Part shown: positions 31,349 through 38,932 of the stretch, piece after piece
How positions within the stretch are numbered: the stretch's first letter is position 1
How the letters are laid out: each line of letters opens with the position of its first letter
Source: Flavobacterium nackdongense
Lineage (GTDB): Bacteria; Bacteroidota; Bacteroidia; Flavobacteriales; Flavobacteriaceae
Length of the DNA: 64,000 nt
NCBI RefSeq assembly: GCF_004355225.1
Contig: NZ_CP037933.1
Coordinates: forward strand, 1,798,001-1,862,000
Reading direction: 5' to 3'
Notes under the pieces: generated by a model
Database searches by the model: none
Seen by the model: the letters and a program-made list of their open reading frames with translations, nothing else
Told to the model about the DNA's origin: nothing
Position numbers and translations under genes: made by a program

Positions 31349-32428
31349 TCAAGAATTCAATATTTTCTCTTGGTGTTCAATACTTTCTTGGTGAATTCCT
31401 CTGAATAATTTTATAATAAACTCTTCCGTCAATCCCTTTTTAGCGCCTTCGGCAACCATTTTGGCTTGAATTTCATTCCAACGATTGTTTTGCAAAACCG
31501 CTACATTGTTCTCTTTTTTGGCTTGACCAATCTCGTCCGCTACTTTCATACGTTTTCCTAAAAGTTCCAATAAATTGGCGTCCAACACATCGATATTGGC
31601 TCTTAATTTTGTCATTTTATTTTCGAAATCACTATCACCACTTAATTTTCTGATTTTTAAATCTTTGAAAATTTGTTTCAAAGCATCTGGAGTCACTTGT
31701 TGAGCAGCATCAGACCAAGCATTTTCAGGATCATTGTGCGTTTCGATAATCATACCGTCGTAATTCAAATCCAAAGCTTCTTGGGTCACTTCAAGAATCA
31801 TATCGCGGTTTCCTGTGATGTGAGATGGATCGATAATTAATGGTAAATCAGGAAATTTGTTTTGCAATTCGATAGCAATTTGCCATTCAGGAATGTTTCT
31901 GTATTTTGTTTTTTCGTAAGTAGAAAAACCTCTGTGAATAACTCCCAAATTTTTGATTCCAGCAGCATACAAACGTTCTACACCACCCAACCACAAAGCC
32001 ATATCTGGATTTACTGGGTTTTTAATCAAAACGATTTTATTCGTTCCAGCCAATGTGTCGGCAATTTCTTGAACCGCAAACGGATTTGCAGTGGTACGAG
32101 CACCAACCCATAAAACATCGATATCATTTTCTAAAGCTAATTTACAATGTGCCGCTGTGGCAACCTCGGTTCCCATTAGCATTCCAGTTTCGGCTTTTGC
32201 TTTTTTCAACCATTTCAATCCAATTTCGCCCACACCTTCAAATCCTCCCGGACGCGTTCTTGGTTTCCAAATTCCTGCTCTAAAAACACTTACATCTGAA
32301 TCTTTCAGAGCGTGAGCAATTTTCAAAACTTGTTCTTCTGTTTCAGCACTACAAGGTCCTGCAATTACAAATGGATGAGTCAAATTGAATTCGTTCAACC
32401 AATTTCTCATTTCTTTCTTGTTTTCCAT
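31349..32428 (-). CDS. Bifunctional DAHP synthase - chorismate mutase (type II)
   Basis: 359 residues. The N-terminal two thirds (about 1-260) form a DAHP synthase of the AroA-beta type: FVIAGPCSAETEEQ, FRAGIWKPRTRPGGFEG, VLIKNPVNPDMALWLGG and IIDPSHITGNRD. The C-terminal 90 residues form an AroQ chorismate mutase helix bundle (LRANIDVLDANLLELLGKRM). It makes DAHP and converts chorismate to prephenate, feeding TyrA and PheA in the same operon. Last gene of the operon. Its final 76 bp are repeated at 30558-30633. Confidence 0.94.
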   Translation of the reverse strand: MENKKEMRNWLNEFNLTHPFVIAGPCSAETEEQVLKIAHALKDSDVSVFRAGIWKPRTRPGGFEGVGEIGLKWLKKAKAETGMLMGTEVATAAHCKLALENDIDVLWVGARTTANPFAVQEIADTLAGTNKIVLIKNPVNPDMALWLGGVERLYAAGIKNLGVIHRGFSTYEKTKYRNIPEWQIAIELQNKFPDLPLIIDPSHITGNRDMILEVTQEALDLNYDGMIIETHNDPENAWSDAAQQVTPDALKQIFKDLKIRKLSGDSDFENKMTKLRANIDVLDANLLELLGKRMKVADEIGQAKKENNVAVLQNNRWNEIQAKMVAEGAKKGLTEEFIIKLFRGIHQESIEHQEKILNS

Positions 32429-32502
32429 CTTATTTTTTATTTGTGGTTTATTGTTCGTTGTTTATTGTTCTTTTTTGCTGCAAACTGCCATCTGCAAACT
32501 GA

Positions 32503-33354
32503 CTACTTTTTCATTCCGTTTAATATCTCTTTGATTTTATTCACACTTTGCATTTCATTGAAAATGGCATCGAAATCGTCATTCGCCAATAATTCTTTGA
32601 AAAGTGTTAAATTGGAAATGTATTCTTCCAATGATTTTACCACTTGCTTTTTGTTTTGCTTGAAAATCGGCGTCCACATCGCTGGTGAACTTTTGGCCAA
32701 ACGCACTGTACTTTCAAAACCAGAACCCGCCATATCAAAAATATCTTGTTCGTCTTTCTCCTTATTAATTACCGTTTTTCCTAGCATAAACGAACTAATG
32801 TGCGACAAATGCGATACATAAGCAATGTGCTTGTCGTGCGATTTTGGATCCATATAGCGAATTCTCATTCCCAAACTTCGGAACAAATCCAAGGCTTTTT
32901 CCTGTAATTTGAATGTCGTTTTCTCGACTTCACAAATGATGTTGGTTTTCCCTTGAAACAAGTTTTTTATAGCCGCCGAAGGTCCCGAAAATTCCGTTCC
33001 CGCAATGGGATGCGTGGCAATAAAATTTCTTCTCCTCTGATGATTTGCCACCGCTTCACATATTGGTATTTTGGTAGAACCCACTTCAAAAACTATCGTA
33101 TTGTCACCAATAGCATCCAAGACTTTTGGCATAAGAGTCAAGGCAACATCCACAGGAACTGAAACAATTACAAAATCGGCTTCCGCCAAATCATCAAATG
33201 TTCCTACTTTATCAATCACTCCAAGAGTAATGGCTTCTGCCAAATGACTTTCGTTAGTGTCAATTCCATAAATAGTCGCATCCGGATGTAGTGATTTGAT
33301 GTCCAAAACCATCGAACCGCCAATTAATCCTATTCCTATTACGTGTACTTTCAT
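32503..33354 (-). CDS. tyrA: Prephenate dehydrogenase
   Basis: 283 residues. N-terminal Rossmann fold with VIGIGLIGGSMVLDI and an acidic strand-2 end (GID), pointing to NAD. The active-site segment is FIATHPIAGTEFSGP, followed by the helical dimerisation domain with SHLSHISSFMLG. It oxidatively decarboxylates prephenate to 4-hydroxyphenylpyruvate for tyrosine. No chorismate mutase or ACT domain is fused. It lies 3 bp after the aminotransferase gene, and 74 bp (with a GCAAACTGCCATCTGCAAAC micro-repeat) separate it from the DAHP synthase gene. Confidence 0.93.
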   Translation of the reverse strand: MKVHVIGIGLIGGSMVLDIKSLHPDATIYGIDTNESHLAEAITLGVIDKVGTFDDLAEADFVIVSVPVDVALTLMPKVLDAIGDNTIVFEVGSTKIPICEAVANHQRRRNFIATHPIAGTEFSGPSAAIKNLFQGKTNIICEVEKTTFKLQEKALDLFRSLGMRIRYMDPKSHDKHIAYVSHLSHISSFMLGKTVINKEKDEQDIFDMAGSGFESTVRLAKSSPAMWTPIFKQNKKQVVKSLEEYISNLTLFKELLANDDFDAIFNEMQSVNKIKEILNGMKK

Positions 33355-33357
33355 TTG

Positions 33358-34575
33358 TTAAAATCTATCTATTGCTTCTTGTATTTTTTCCTCTTTTACA
33401 CAAAGTGCAAATCGGATATACCCTTCACCATTTGACCCAAAAATGGTTCCCGGCGTAATGAAAATTGATTTTTCGTATAATATTTTATCAATAAAATCTT
33501 CTGATGATGAGATTCCTGCTGGCAATTTTGCCCAAACAAACAATCCAACACCTTCCTTATACACTTCACAACCTAGCTTCTCGGCCAATTGCTCTGTTAA
33601 AAGTCTCCTTTTTTTATAAACGGCATTCATCGAATCGAACCAAGATGGATCACTTTTCAAAGCTTCAATCGCTCCTTTTTGAATTCCGAAGAACATTCCG
33701 CTGTCCATATTGCTTTTTACTTTCAAAACCGCATCAATACAAGCAGCATTTCCTAAAACCATTCCCACGCGCCAACCTGCCATATTGAAGGTTTTTGACA
33801 AGGAATTTAATTCCAAAGCAACTTCTTTTGCACCTTTGACTTGTAACAAACTCATCGGTTTGTCATTCAAAACAAAGCTATACGGATTGTCGTTAATCAA
33901 TAATAGGTTGTGCTTTTTGGCGAAAGCCACTAATTTTTCGAACAATTCTAGACTTCCTCTTGCTCCTGTTGGCATATGCGGATAACCCAACCACATTATT
34001 TTCACTTTCGATAAATCTAACTTTTCTAAAGCATCGAAATCAGGTTCCCAATTGTTTGCTTCTGTTAAATCATAATAAACTGGAACTGCACCAACCAAAT
34101 TAGTCACCGAAGAATAAGTCGGATATCCTGGATTTGGAATTAAAACCTGATCTCCTTCGTTCAAAAATGCCAATGAAATGTGCATAATTCCTTCTTTGGA
34201 ACCCATCAAAGGCAAAATTTCCGTATTAGAATTTAAGGCAACTCCATAATTGTTCTGATAAAAATCAGCCATTCCAGTTCTCAATTCCGGCAATCCTTGG
34301 TAACTTTGATATTGATGCGCATTTTCTTCTTGCATTGCCAATGTTACGGCATCAATAACCGCTTGTGACGGTCTCAAATCTGGGCTACCAATTCCCATAT
34401 TGATAATGGGTTTCCCTTCGGAAGCCAATTGTCTCACTTCTCTCAATTTTGATGAGAAATAGTATTCTTCAACTATATCTAAACGTTTTGCGAGCCCCAC
34501 CCCAACCCTCCCCGAAGGGTAGGGAGCCGTGACAGTCGCATTTTCTGAAATAATGCTTTTTTGTAAATCTTTCAA
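33358..34575 (-). CDS. PLP-dependent aminotransferase of the aromatic operon, N-terminus altered by a repeat
   Basis: 405 residues if the TTG at 34575 is used. Class I/II fold: KPIINMGIGSPDLRPS, LINDNPYSFVL and the Schiff-base lysine in ELNSLSKTFNMAGWRVG. It most likely transaminates phenylpyruvate and 4-hydroxyphenylpyruvate to Phe and Tyr, given its place between pheA and tyrA. Residues about 15-28 (VTAPYPSGRVGVGL) are encoded by a GC-rich repeat (34493-34532). No ATG precedes the conserved AKRLDIVEEYYFSSKLREVR; the start is either TTG 34575 or a GTG inside the repeat (34500), giving 380 residues. Confidence 0.9.
   Translation of the reverse strand: MKDLQKSIISENATVTAPYPSGRVGVGLAKRLDIVEEYYFSSKLREVRQLASEGKPIINMGIGSPDLRPSQAVIDAVTLAMQEENAHQYQSYQGLPELRTGMADFYQNNYGVALNSNTEILPLMGSKEGIMHISLAFLNEGDQVLIPNPGYPTYSSVTNLVGAVPVYYDLTEANNWEPDFDALEKLDLSKVKIMWLGYPHMPTGARGSLELFEKLVAFAKKHNLLLINDNPYSFVLNDKPMSLLQVKGAKEVALELNSLSKTFNMAGWRVGMVLGNAACIDAVLKVKSNMDSGMFFGIQKGAIEALKSDPSWFDSMNAVYKKRRLLTEQLAEKLGCEVYKEGVGLFVWAKLPAGISSSEDFIDKILYEKSIFITPGTIFGSNGEGYIRFALCVKEEKIQEAIDRF
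34493..34532. repeat. GC-rich repeat inside the aminotransferase 5' end
   Basis: GAGCCCCACCCCAACCCTCC then CCGAAGGGTAGGGAGCC, a C-rich/G-rich inverted element of the same family as 2958-2990 and 20707-20747. It sits in the first 30 codons of the gene and may even supply the start codon. Confidence 0.7.
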
Positions 34576-34607
34576 TTTGTCGTTTTTTAAATCAAAAATT
34601 AACTATT

Positions 34608-35471
34608 TTATTGCTCCATAATTCCCCCTTCGGGGGCTAGGGGGCTTGGTTTTGTATTTTTATATTCTCCTAATACTTTGAAATATTCTGCCATAATTTC
34701 CATCAATGATTTTGCTTTGGCGTAATCTTCATATTTATCGAAAGTCACATCCACAAAAAAGGAATATTTCCAAGGGGTTTCAATTTTTGGCAAAGATTGA
34801 ATTTTGGTTAGATTCAGTTTGCAATCACTCATTACATTCAAAACTGCTGCCAAACTACCTCTCTTGTGATCCAATTCGAATTTGATGGAAGCGCGATTAA
34901 TTTCGTCCTTTGGCACAAATGAATTCTCCTTTTTGATAATAACAAAACGAGTCATATTATTATTAATCGTTTGAATTTCAGGGGCTATAATTTCTAAATC
35001 ATACATTTCGGCTGCCGTTTTGCTGGCTATCGCAGCTATTCCTGAAAGTTGTTTTTTTTGAATTCTACGCGCTGTTTCAGCAGTATCTTTGTCCTCGACT
35101 AATTTAATTTTTGGGTATTTTTTTAAGAATTCCATACATTGCAACAACGCCATCGGATGCGAATGCACTTCTAAAATATCTTTGATTTTCTGACCTTTCA
35201 ACCCCATTAAATTTTGATGAATATCCAAATAATGTTCTCCAATAATGTGCAAATTGTTTTTGTCAATTAAGGCATAATTGGGGATAATTGGTCCTGCAAT
35301 AGAATTTTCAATCGCCATAACCGCTTGATCCGATTTACCAGACAATACACTGTCAATTAATTTGTCGAATGACAAACATTCATCCACCTCAACTTCATTG
35401 CCAAAATATTCTTGTGCCACCTGATGGTGGAAAGAACCTTTTATACCCTGTATCGCAATTATTGTACTCAT
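34608..35471 (-). CDS. pheA: Prephenate dehydratase
   Basis: 287 residues. The PDT domain (about 1-185) has GIKGSFHHQVAQEYFG, ENSIAGPIIPNYAL and the catalytic NNMTRFVII (Thr-Arg-Phe). A C-terminal ACT domain (about 200-275) has KRGSLAAVLNVMSDCKLNLTK for Phe feedback. It makes phenylpyruvate. The last 11 residues (SPLAPEGGIME) come from a CCCCC/GGGGG repeat at 34617-34646. First gene of the aromatic operon, preceded by the leader peptide and attenuator at 35480-35617. Confidence 0.94.
   Translation of the reverse strand: MSTIIAIQGIKGSFHHQVAQEYFGNEVEVDECLSFDKLIDSVLSGKSDQAVMAIENSIAGPIIPNYALIDKNNLHIIGEHYLDIHQNLMGLKGQKIKDILEVHSHPMALLQCMEFLKKYPKIKLVEDKDTAETARRIQKKQLSGIAAIASKTAAEMYDLEIIAPEIQTINNNMTRFVIIKKENSFVPKDEINRASIKFELDHKRGSLAAVLNVMSDCKLNLTKIQSLPKIETPWKYSFFVDVTFDKYEDYAKAKSLMEIMAEYFKVLGEYKNTKPSPLAPEGGIMEQ
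34617..34646. repeat. CCCCC/GGGGG repeat forming the pheA C-terminus
   Basis: TAATTCCCCCTTCGGGGG followed by CTAGGGGGCTT. This copy has been read through in frame and supplies the last codons of pheA. Confidence 0.75.
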
Positions 35472-35479
35472 AATAATTC

Positions 35480-35510
35480 AAAAAAAAATCCTGATTTTCA
35501 TCAGGATTGT
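35480..35510 (-). terminator. Attenuator terminator in the pheA leader
   Basis: AATCCTGAT GAAA ATCAGGATT is a perfect 9-bp stem with a GAAA tetraloop (35508-35487), and T continues to 35480. It ends 8 nt before the pheA start codon, so it can only act on the operon's own leader transcript. Its 5' arm overlaps ACAATCCT (35510-35503), which can instead pair with AGGATTGT (35561-35554). Confidence 0.9.
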
Positions 35511-35553
35511 ATATTAGTTTTATTTGTTTTTATAATCTTTCAAATAACCATAG

Positions 35554-35591
35554 ACAATCCTTACTTCCTAAAGAAGAAATAGTAAGTATTG
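35554..35591 (-). promoter_or_regulatory. Pause and antiterminator segments of the pheA attenuator
   Basis: Segment 1 CAATACTTACT (35591-35581, inside the leader ORF) pairs with segment 2 AGTAAGGATTG (35565-35555) over 11 positions with one mismatch. The end of segment 2, AGGATTGT (35561-35554), can instead pair over 8 perfect positions with segment 3 ACAATCCT (35510-35503), which is the 5' arm of the terminator. The segment 1-2 loop contains the Tyr-Phe-Phe-Phe codons. This is the classic 1:2, 2:3, 3:4 arrangement. Confidence 0.85.
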
Positions 35592-35617
35592 CTAAAATAA
35601 AAACGGTTAGTTGACAT
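35561..35617 (-). CDS. Phe/Tyr-rich leader peptide of the aromatic operon
   Basis: ATG at 35617 to TAA at 35561 encodes 18 residues, MSTNRFYFSNTYYFFFRK: 5 Phe and 3 Tyr, with YYFFF at residues 12-16. Its position between a promoter-like sequence and an intrinsic terminator just before pheA matches attenuation leader peptides such as E. coli PheL. When charged tRNA-Phe or tRNA-Tyr is scarce, the ribosome should stall on these codons, cover segment 1 and allow the antiterminator to form. The peptide itself is probably without function after synthesis. It is too short for ordinary gene calling. Confidence 0.85.
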   Translation of the reverse strand: MSTNRFYFSNTYYFFFRK

Positions 35618-35646
35618 AAAATCTCGATTTTTTTAAAAATCCTCTG

Positions 35647-35678
35647 CGAATTTATAAATTTTATTTAATTAACCCAAA
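35647..35678 (-). promoter_or_regulatory. Candidate promoter of the aromatic operon
   Basis: TTTG at 35678-35675 and TAAATTCG at 35654-35647 are separated by 20 nt, close to the Bacteroidota -33/-7 pattern (TTTG, TAnnTTTG with one mismatch). Transcription would start near 35640, about 23 nt before the leader ATG. Confidence 0.5.
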
Positions 35679-35836
35679 AAAAAAGTTGGTTTTGTTAGTC
35701 AAAAAAAAGAATTGTCGATAAAACTAGTTTTTCGTTGTATAATGTTTAAAAAAAAAGCCTCAAATTATCATTTTAAGAATTCAGCACGAGCGTTTTCTGT
35801 ATCAAAAATTCTTTTTTGACCGCAAATGCCCCTTCC

Positions 35837-36757
35837 CTATTTTATCCTTGATGGAGTATCTTGTCCGTTTATTATGCTTTGAGCGCTAATTGCAATTGAT
35901 TTTATAATTTCGGTCATATTCGCTAAATCTAAAGATGAAACCTCATCGCTCAATTTGTGATAATTGGGTTCCGAATCCATTTTGGAGGTAGAAATTGTAT
36001 GCGCAGGTACTCCTAAAGCTGCCAATCTCGCATTGTCTGAACGATAAAAAAGTTGCTGTTTTGGATAAGGGTCTGGATAGAAATTAAAGTTAGATCCCTT
36101 TAAATTTTGTTGCAAAATAGTGCCAAAATCAGATTTTTCGAAACCCGTTATGTAAGCTGAATTTTTACCCCATTTACTGTCTGTTCCTATCATTTCAATA
36201 TTAAACATCGCCACAACTTTCTTAGCATCCATATTTTCAGAGAAATATTTCGAGCCAAATCCCCCTACTTCCTCTCCTGTAAAAGCTACAAAAATAATGG
36301 TCCGCTCATTTTGATTTAATTCTTTTAAATACTTTGCCAACGCAATTACCGCCGTAGTTCCCGAAGCATCATCATTGGCCCCATTAAAGACCTTGTCTTC
36401 CCCATTTTTCTTCATTCCCAAATGATCATAATGCGCCGAAAAAATAACGTATTCATCGGGTTTGGATTTACCAGGGAGCATTCCAATCACATTATTTGCG
36501 GCTTTGCCTTGAGCAACAAATTCTTGTCGGTAGTTTTTTAATTCCTTAAAAAAAGGAAGATTCATTTTTTTGAATTCATTTTCGATAAATACGGAAGCCG
36601 AATCAATACCCGGCGTAAAAATAGCTCTTCCTTCCATTTTATCGGAGGCCAAGACACTTTCAATTCTAGCAATTTCCTCTTGTTGGATCATCGGTTTTTC
36701 TTGCCCTTGAACTAAAATTCCAAATAAGAAAACTGAAATAATAAATGAATTTTTCAT
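35837..36757 (-). CDS. M28 family zinc metallopeptidase
   Basis: 306 residues with a signal peptide (about 1-19). Co-catalytic zinc ligands are visible: His in FSAHYDHLG, the bridging Asp in NGANDDASGT, the catalytic and binding Glu pair in TGEEVGGFGS, Glu in FNIEMIG (Asp in many relatives) and the final His in EPNYHKLSDE. It is probably a secreted or periplasmic aminopeptidase. It stands alone; the upstream symporter gene is 35 bp away on the same strand, so they may be co-transcribed. The gene ends 220 bp downstream-side of the aromatic leader promoter with no overlap. Confidence 0.88.
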   Translation of the reverse strand: MKNSFIISVFLFGILVQGQEKPMIQQEEIARIESVLASDKMEGRAIFTPGIDSASVFIENEFKKMNLPFFKELKNYRQEFVAQGKAANNVIGMLPGKSKPDEYVIFSAHYDHLGMKKNGEDKVFNGANDDASGTTAVIALAKYLKELNQNERTIIFVAFTGEEVGGFGSKYFSENMDAKKVVAMFNIEMIGTDSKWGKNSAYITGFEKSDFGTILQQNLKGSNFNFYPDPYPKQQLFYRSDNARLAALGVPAHTISTSKMDSEPNYHKLSDEVSSLDLANMTEIIKSIAISAQSIINGQDTPSRIK

Positions 36758-36792
36758 AGTTGAATTTGAATTGTTTGTTTCTTTTTTATTTG

Positions 36793-38046
36793 TTATGCTA
36801 CTAAATTTTTAGAAAGCCATTTCTTCCCTTCAGAAATTCGAGCGACCAACATCGTAGCTACCAAGTCGCCATTGGCATTCAACAAAGTTGCCATCGGATC
36901 AATCAAGGTTCCTATTATCATTGCGGCCGGCAAGGCTTGTTCCATTGGTAACCCATAAACAGTTATAGTTAAAACTTCCCCAATATACCCTCCATTTGGA
37001 ATTCCCCCTTCGACCACCGAAACAATAACCGTAATTCCCAAGGCTAAAAGCAAAGTACTAGGTTCTGTAAAATCTTTGCCAAACATAGCGAAAAGAATTG
37101 CAATTTTGATAATAGAGCCCGTAGAAGAACCATCTTTATGCAAAGGCGCACCCAACGGAATTACAATATGACTGATGTGATTAGGAATTTTCATTTCTTC
37201 GGCAGCTTCTAGATTCGCCGGGATTGTGGCAATGCTGCTACAGGTTCCCAGAGCGGTCAAAGAAGGTGTGATATTGTTTTTCCAAAAAACGGTTAGTCCC
37301 TTTTTACCTCCAGCCATAAAAGCATATAAACTAAAAAACACAATAAAATAAAAACCACAAACAGCATAATAAAGCCCTAAAGGTTTGGCGTAAGTACCAA
37401 ATAACTGTGGTCCAAAAATCCCAACTTGATAAGCAAAATAAGCTCCTAATCCTATTGGAGCTGTTTTCATAATCAAATGCAATAATTGTTTCATCACCTC
37501 ATCGCCCGACTTCAGGAAGTTTTTGAAAGTTTGTCCTTTTTCACCCGATCGCAAAGTGGCAAAGCCTATTAAAAAAGAAAATAATATCAGCGCCAACATA
37601 CTTTTCCGAGTCAACAATTCAGAAAAATCATTGACGGTAAGCAATTGTGTTATTTGGGTTCCAACATTGCTTTCTTGAATCGTTTCTAATGGTACTTTCG
37701 AAAGGATAATCTCTTGATGAATCGGGAACAGCAAAACGCCGAGAATCATAACCACTGCAGAAACAATTACAGTTCCCAAGAAAACAGCTAACATAATACT
37801 AAATAATTTCCCCAATTTTTCTGTTTTTTCTAAAGTCGCAATTGAGGTCGCAATGGTAAAGAAAATCAATGGAATGATGGCGGTGAATAACATATTTAGA
37901 AAAATATCGCCCAAAGGTTTTATCACTTCTACACCTTTCCCGAAAACCAATCCTAAAATGCTTCCTGCCAGAATCCCTCCCAAAAGCAATAAAATATCAC
38001 TGTAATTCTTCAAAAAAATACTCAAAGGGGTATTTTGCTTTGCCAT
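36793..38046 (-). CDS. Dicarboxylate/amino acid:cation symporter (DAACS family)
   Basis: 417 residues, about eight membrane helices plus two re-entrant loops as in GltPh. The family blocks are ILAGSILGLVFGK, FLNMLFTAIIPLIFFTIATS, the serine-bearing loop TALGTCSSIATIPANLEAA and the C-terminal NANGDLVATMLVAR, in which the Asp and Arg-side residues contact substrate. The usual GAT-NMDGTA loop reads GAPLHKDGSSTG here, which is unusual and may change ion or substrate choice. It imports C4-dicarboxylates or acidic amino acids with sodium or protons. Confidence 0.88.
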   Translation of the reverse strand: MAKQNTPLSIFLKNYSDILLLLGGILAGSILGLVFGKGVEVIKPLGDIFLNMLFTAIIPLIFFTIATSIATLEKTEKLGKLFSIMLAVFLGTVIVSAVVMILGVLLFPIHQEIILSKVPLETIQESNVGTQITQLLTVNDFSELLTRKSMLALILFSFLIGFATLRSGEKGQTFKNFLKSGDEVMKQLLHLIMKTAPIGLGAYFAYQVGIFGPQLFGTYAKPLGLYYAVCGFYFIVFFSLYAFMAGGKKGLTVFWKNNITPSLTALGTCSSIATIPANLEAAEEMKIPNHISHIVIPLGAPLHKDGSSTGSIIKIAILFAMFGKDFTEPSTLLLALGITVIVSVVEGGIPNGGYIGEVLTITVYGLPMEQALPAAMIIGTLIDPMATLLNANGDLVATMLVARISEGKKWLSKNLVA

Positions 38047-38100
38047 AATTCATAAAGTTTAGGTAAATATATAAATCTAAATGAAATTTTCCCAAATAAA

Positions 38101-38128
38101 AAAGCATCCGTGAAAAACGAATGCTTTT
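38101..38128 (-). terminator. Intrinsic terminator of the outer-membrane protein gene
   Basis: AAAAGCATTCGT TTTT(C) ACGGATGCTTTT on the minus strand forms a stem with one bulge and a T tail, 24 bp after the stop at 38152. Confidence 0.75.
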
Positions 38129-38151
38129 GTAACCTTTATCAAGTTTATCTG

Positions 38152-38748
38152 TTAGAAGTTTTTAGAAATCCCTATGTTAAATGATTGTCCAAAATTGAAA
38201 TAAAAATTACTATCACTTGCGTTATTTTGATTACTCTTAATATTTGAATATGTCAAACCTCCAATACCGAAGTTTAATCCAAAATTATTTTTAATATTTA
38301 GAAACAAGCCTGGCGCAAAACTCATATAAAAACCATCAAATGTAGTTGTTGAAGAAAAAGAATTAGTGTTGGTTTCTTTAAGATTTTTGTAACCTGCACC
38401 TAAATCAGCATATAACAAAAACATTTGGCTAAGTGATTTTGAATACCGGACAAAAGCTCCTGCTGAAAAGTTTTTAGTTATTCTTTCCTGATTATTCGAT
38501 TCATTTTCTTGATAAGTGTATTTGTTTTTAGAAGATGAAAATCCAGTTTCAACCCCTACTGTCCAATTATCCTTGAACTGATATCCTACTTTTGGAGAAA
38601 AATTAAAGTTATCAAACTTGGACTCACTTGCTTGATTAGAGTCTTTATTAGACCAAAAACTCACATTCCCTGATACTAAGTACGTACCTTTTTGAGCGTT
38701 TGCAAAGCTAAACATAGCCAATGCAAGAATTACTAATGTTTTTTTCAT
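38152..38748 (-). CDS. Outer-membrane beta-barrel (porin-like) protein
   Basis: 198 residues from ATG 38748 (MKKTLVILALAMFSFANAQ), giving a clean signal peptide; the upstream in-frame extension is not coding-like. The mature protein alternates polar and hydrophobic residues and has repeated aromatic strand ends (FSPKVGYQFKDNWTVGVETGF, FYFNFGQSFNIGISKNF), ending in Phe as outer-membrane barrels do. Probably eight strands, OmpW/OmpA-like size. Ligand unknown. Its own promoter and terminator make it monocistronic. Confidence 0.8.
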   Translation of the reverse strand: MKKTLVILALAMFSFANAQKGTYLVSGNVSFWSNKDSNQASESKFDNFNFSPKVGYQFKDNWTVGVETGFSSSKNKYTYQENESNNQERITKNFSAGAFVRYSKSLSQMFLLYADLGAGYKNLKETNTNSFSSTTTFDGFYMSFAPGLFLNIKNNFGLNFGIGGLTYSNIKSNQNNASDSNFYFNFGQSFNIGISKNF

Positions 38749-38908
38749 TTTTTTTTGTTTAAAATTTAATATGATTTTAACAAGAACCATGCCATATTTC
38801 TTATAAATTATTTCAAGATGCTTTATCGAGTTTTAATCTAAATAAAAAATAGTTGTAAGAAAGACAACAAAATCTATAATTTGATTTAGCACTCCATTAT
38901 TTTCTGTT

Positions 38909-38916
38909 TACTTTTG
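38909..38916 (+). promoter_or_regulatory. Bacteroidota -7 box of gldA
   Basis: TACTTTTG matches TAnnTTTG, 16 nt before the gldA ATG. A TTTG lies at 38880-38883, 25 nt upstream, somewhat far for the -33 element. Confidence 0.45.
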
Positions 38917-38932
38917 CTACAAATAAAAAAAA

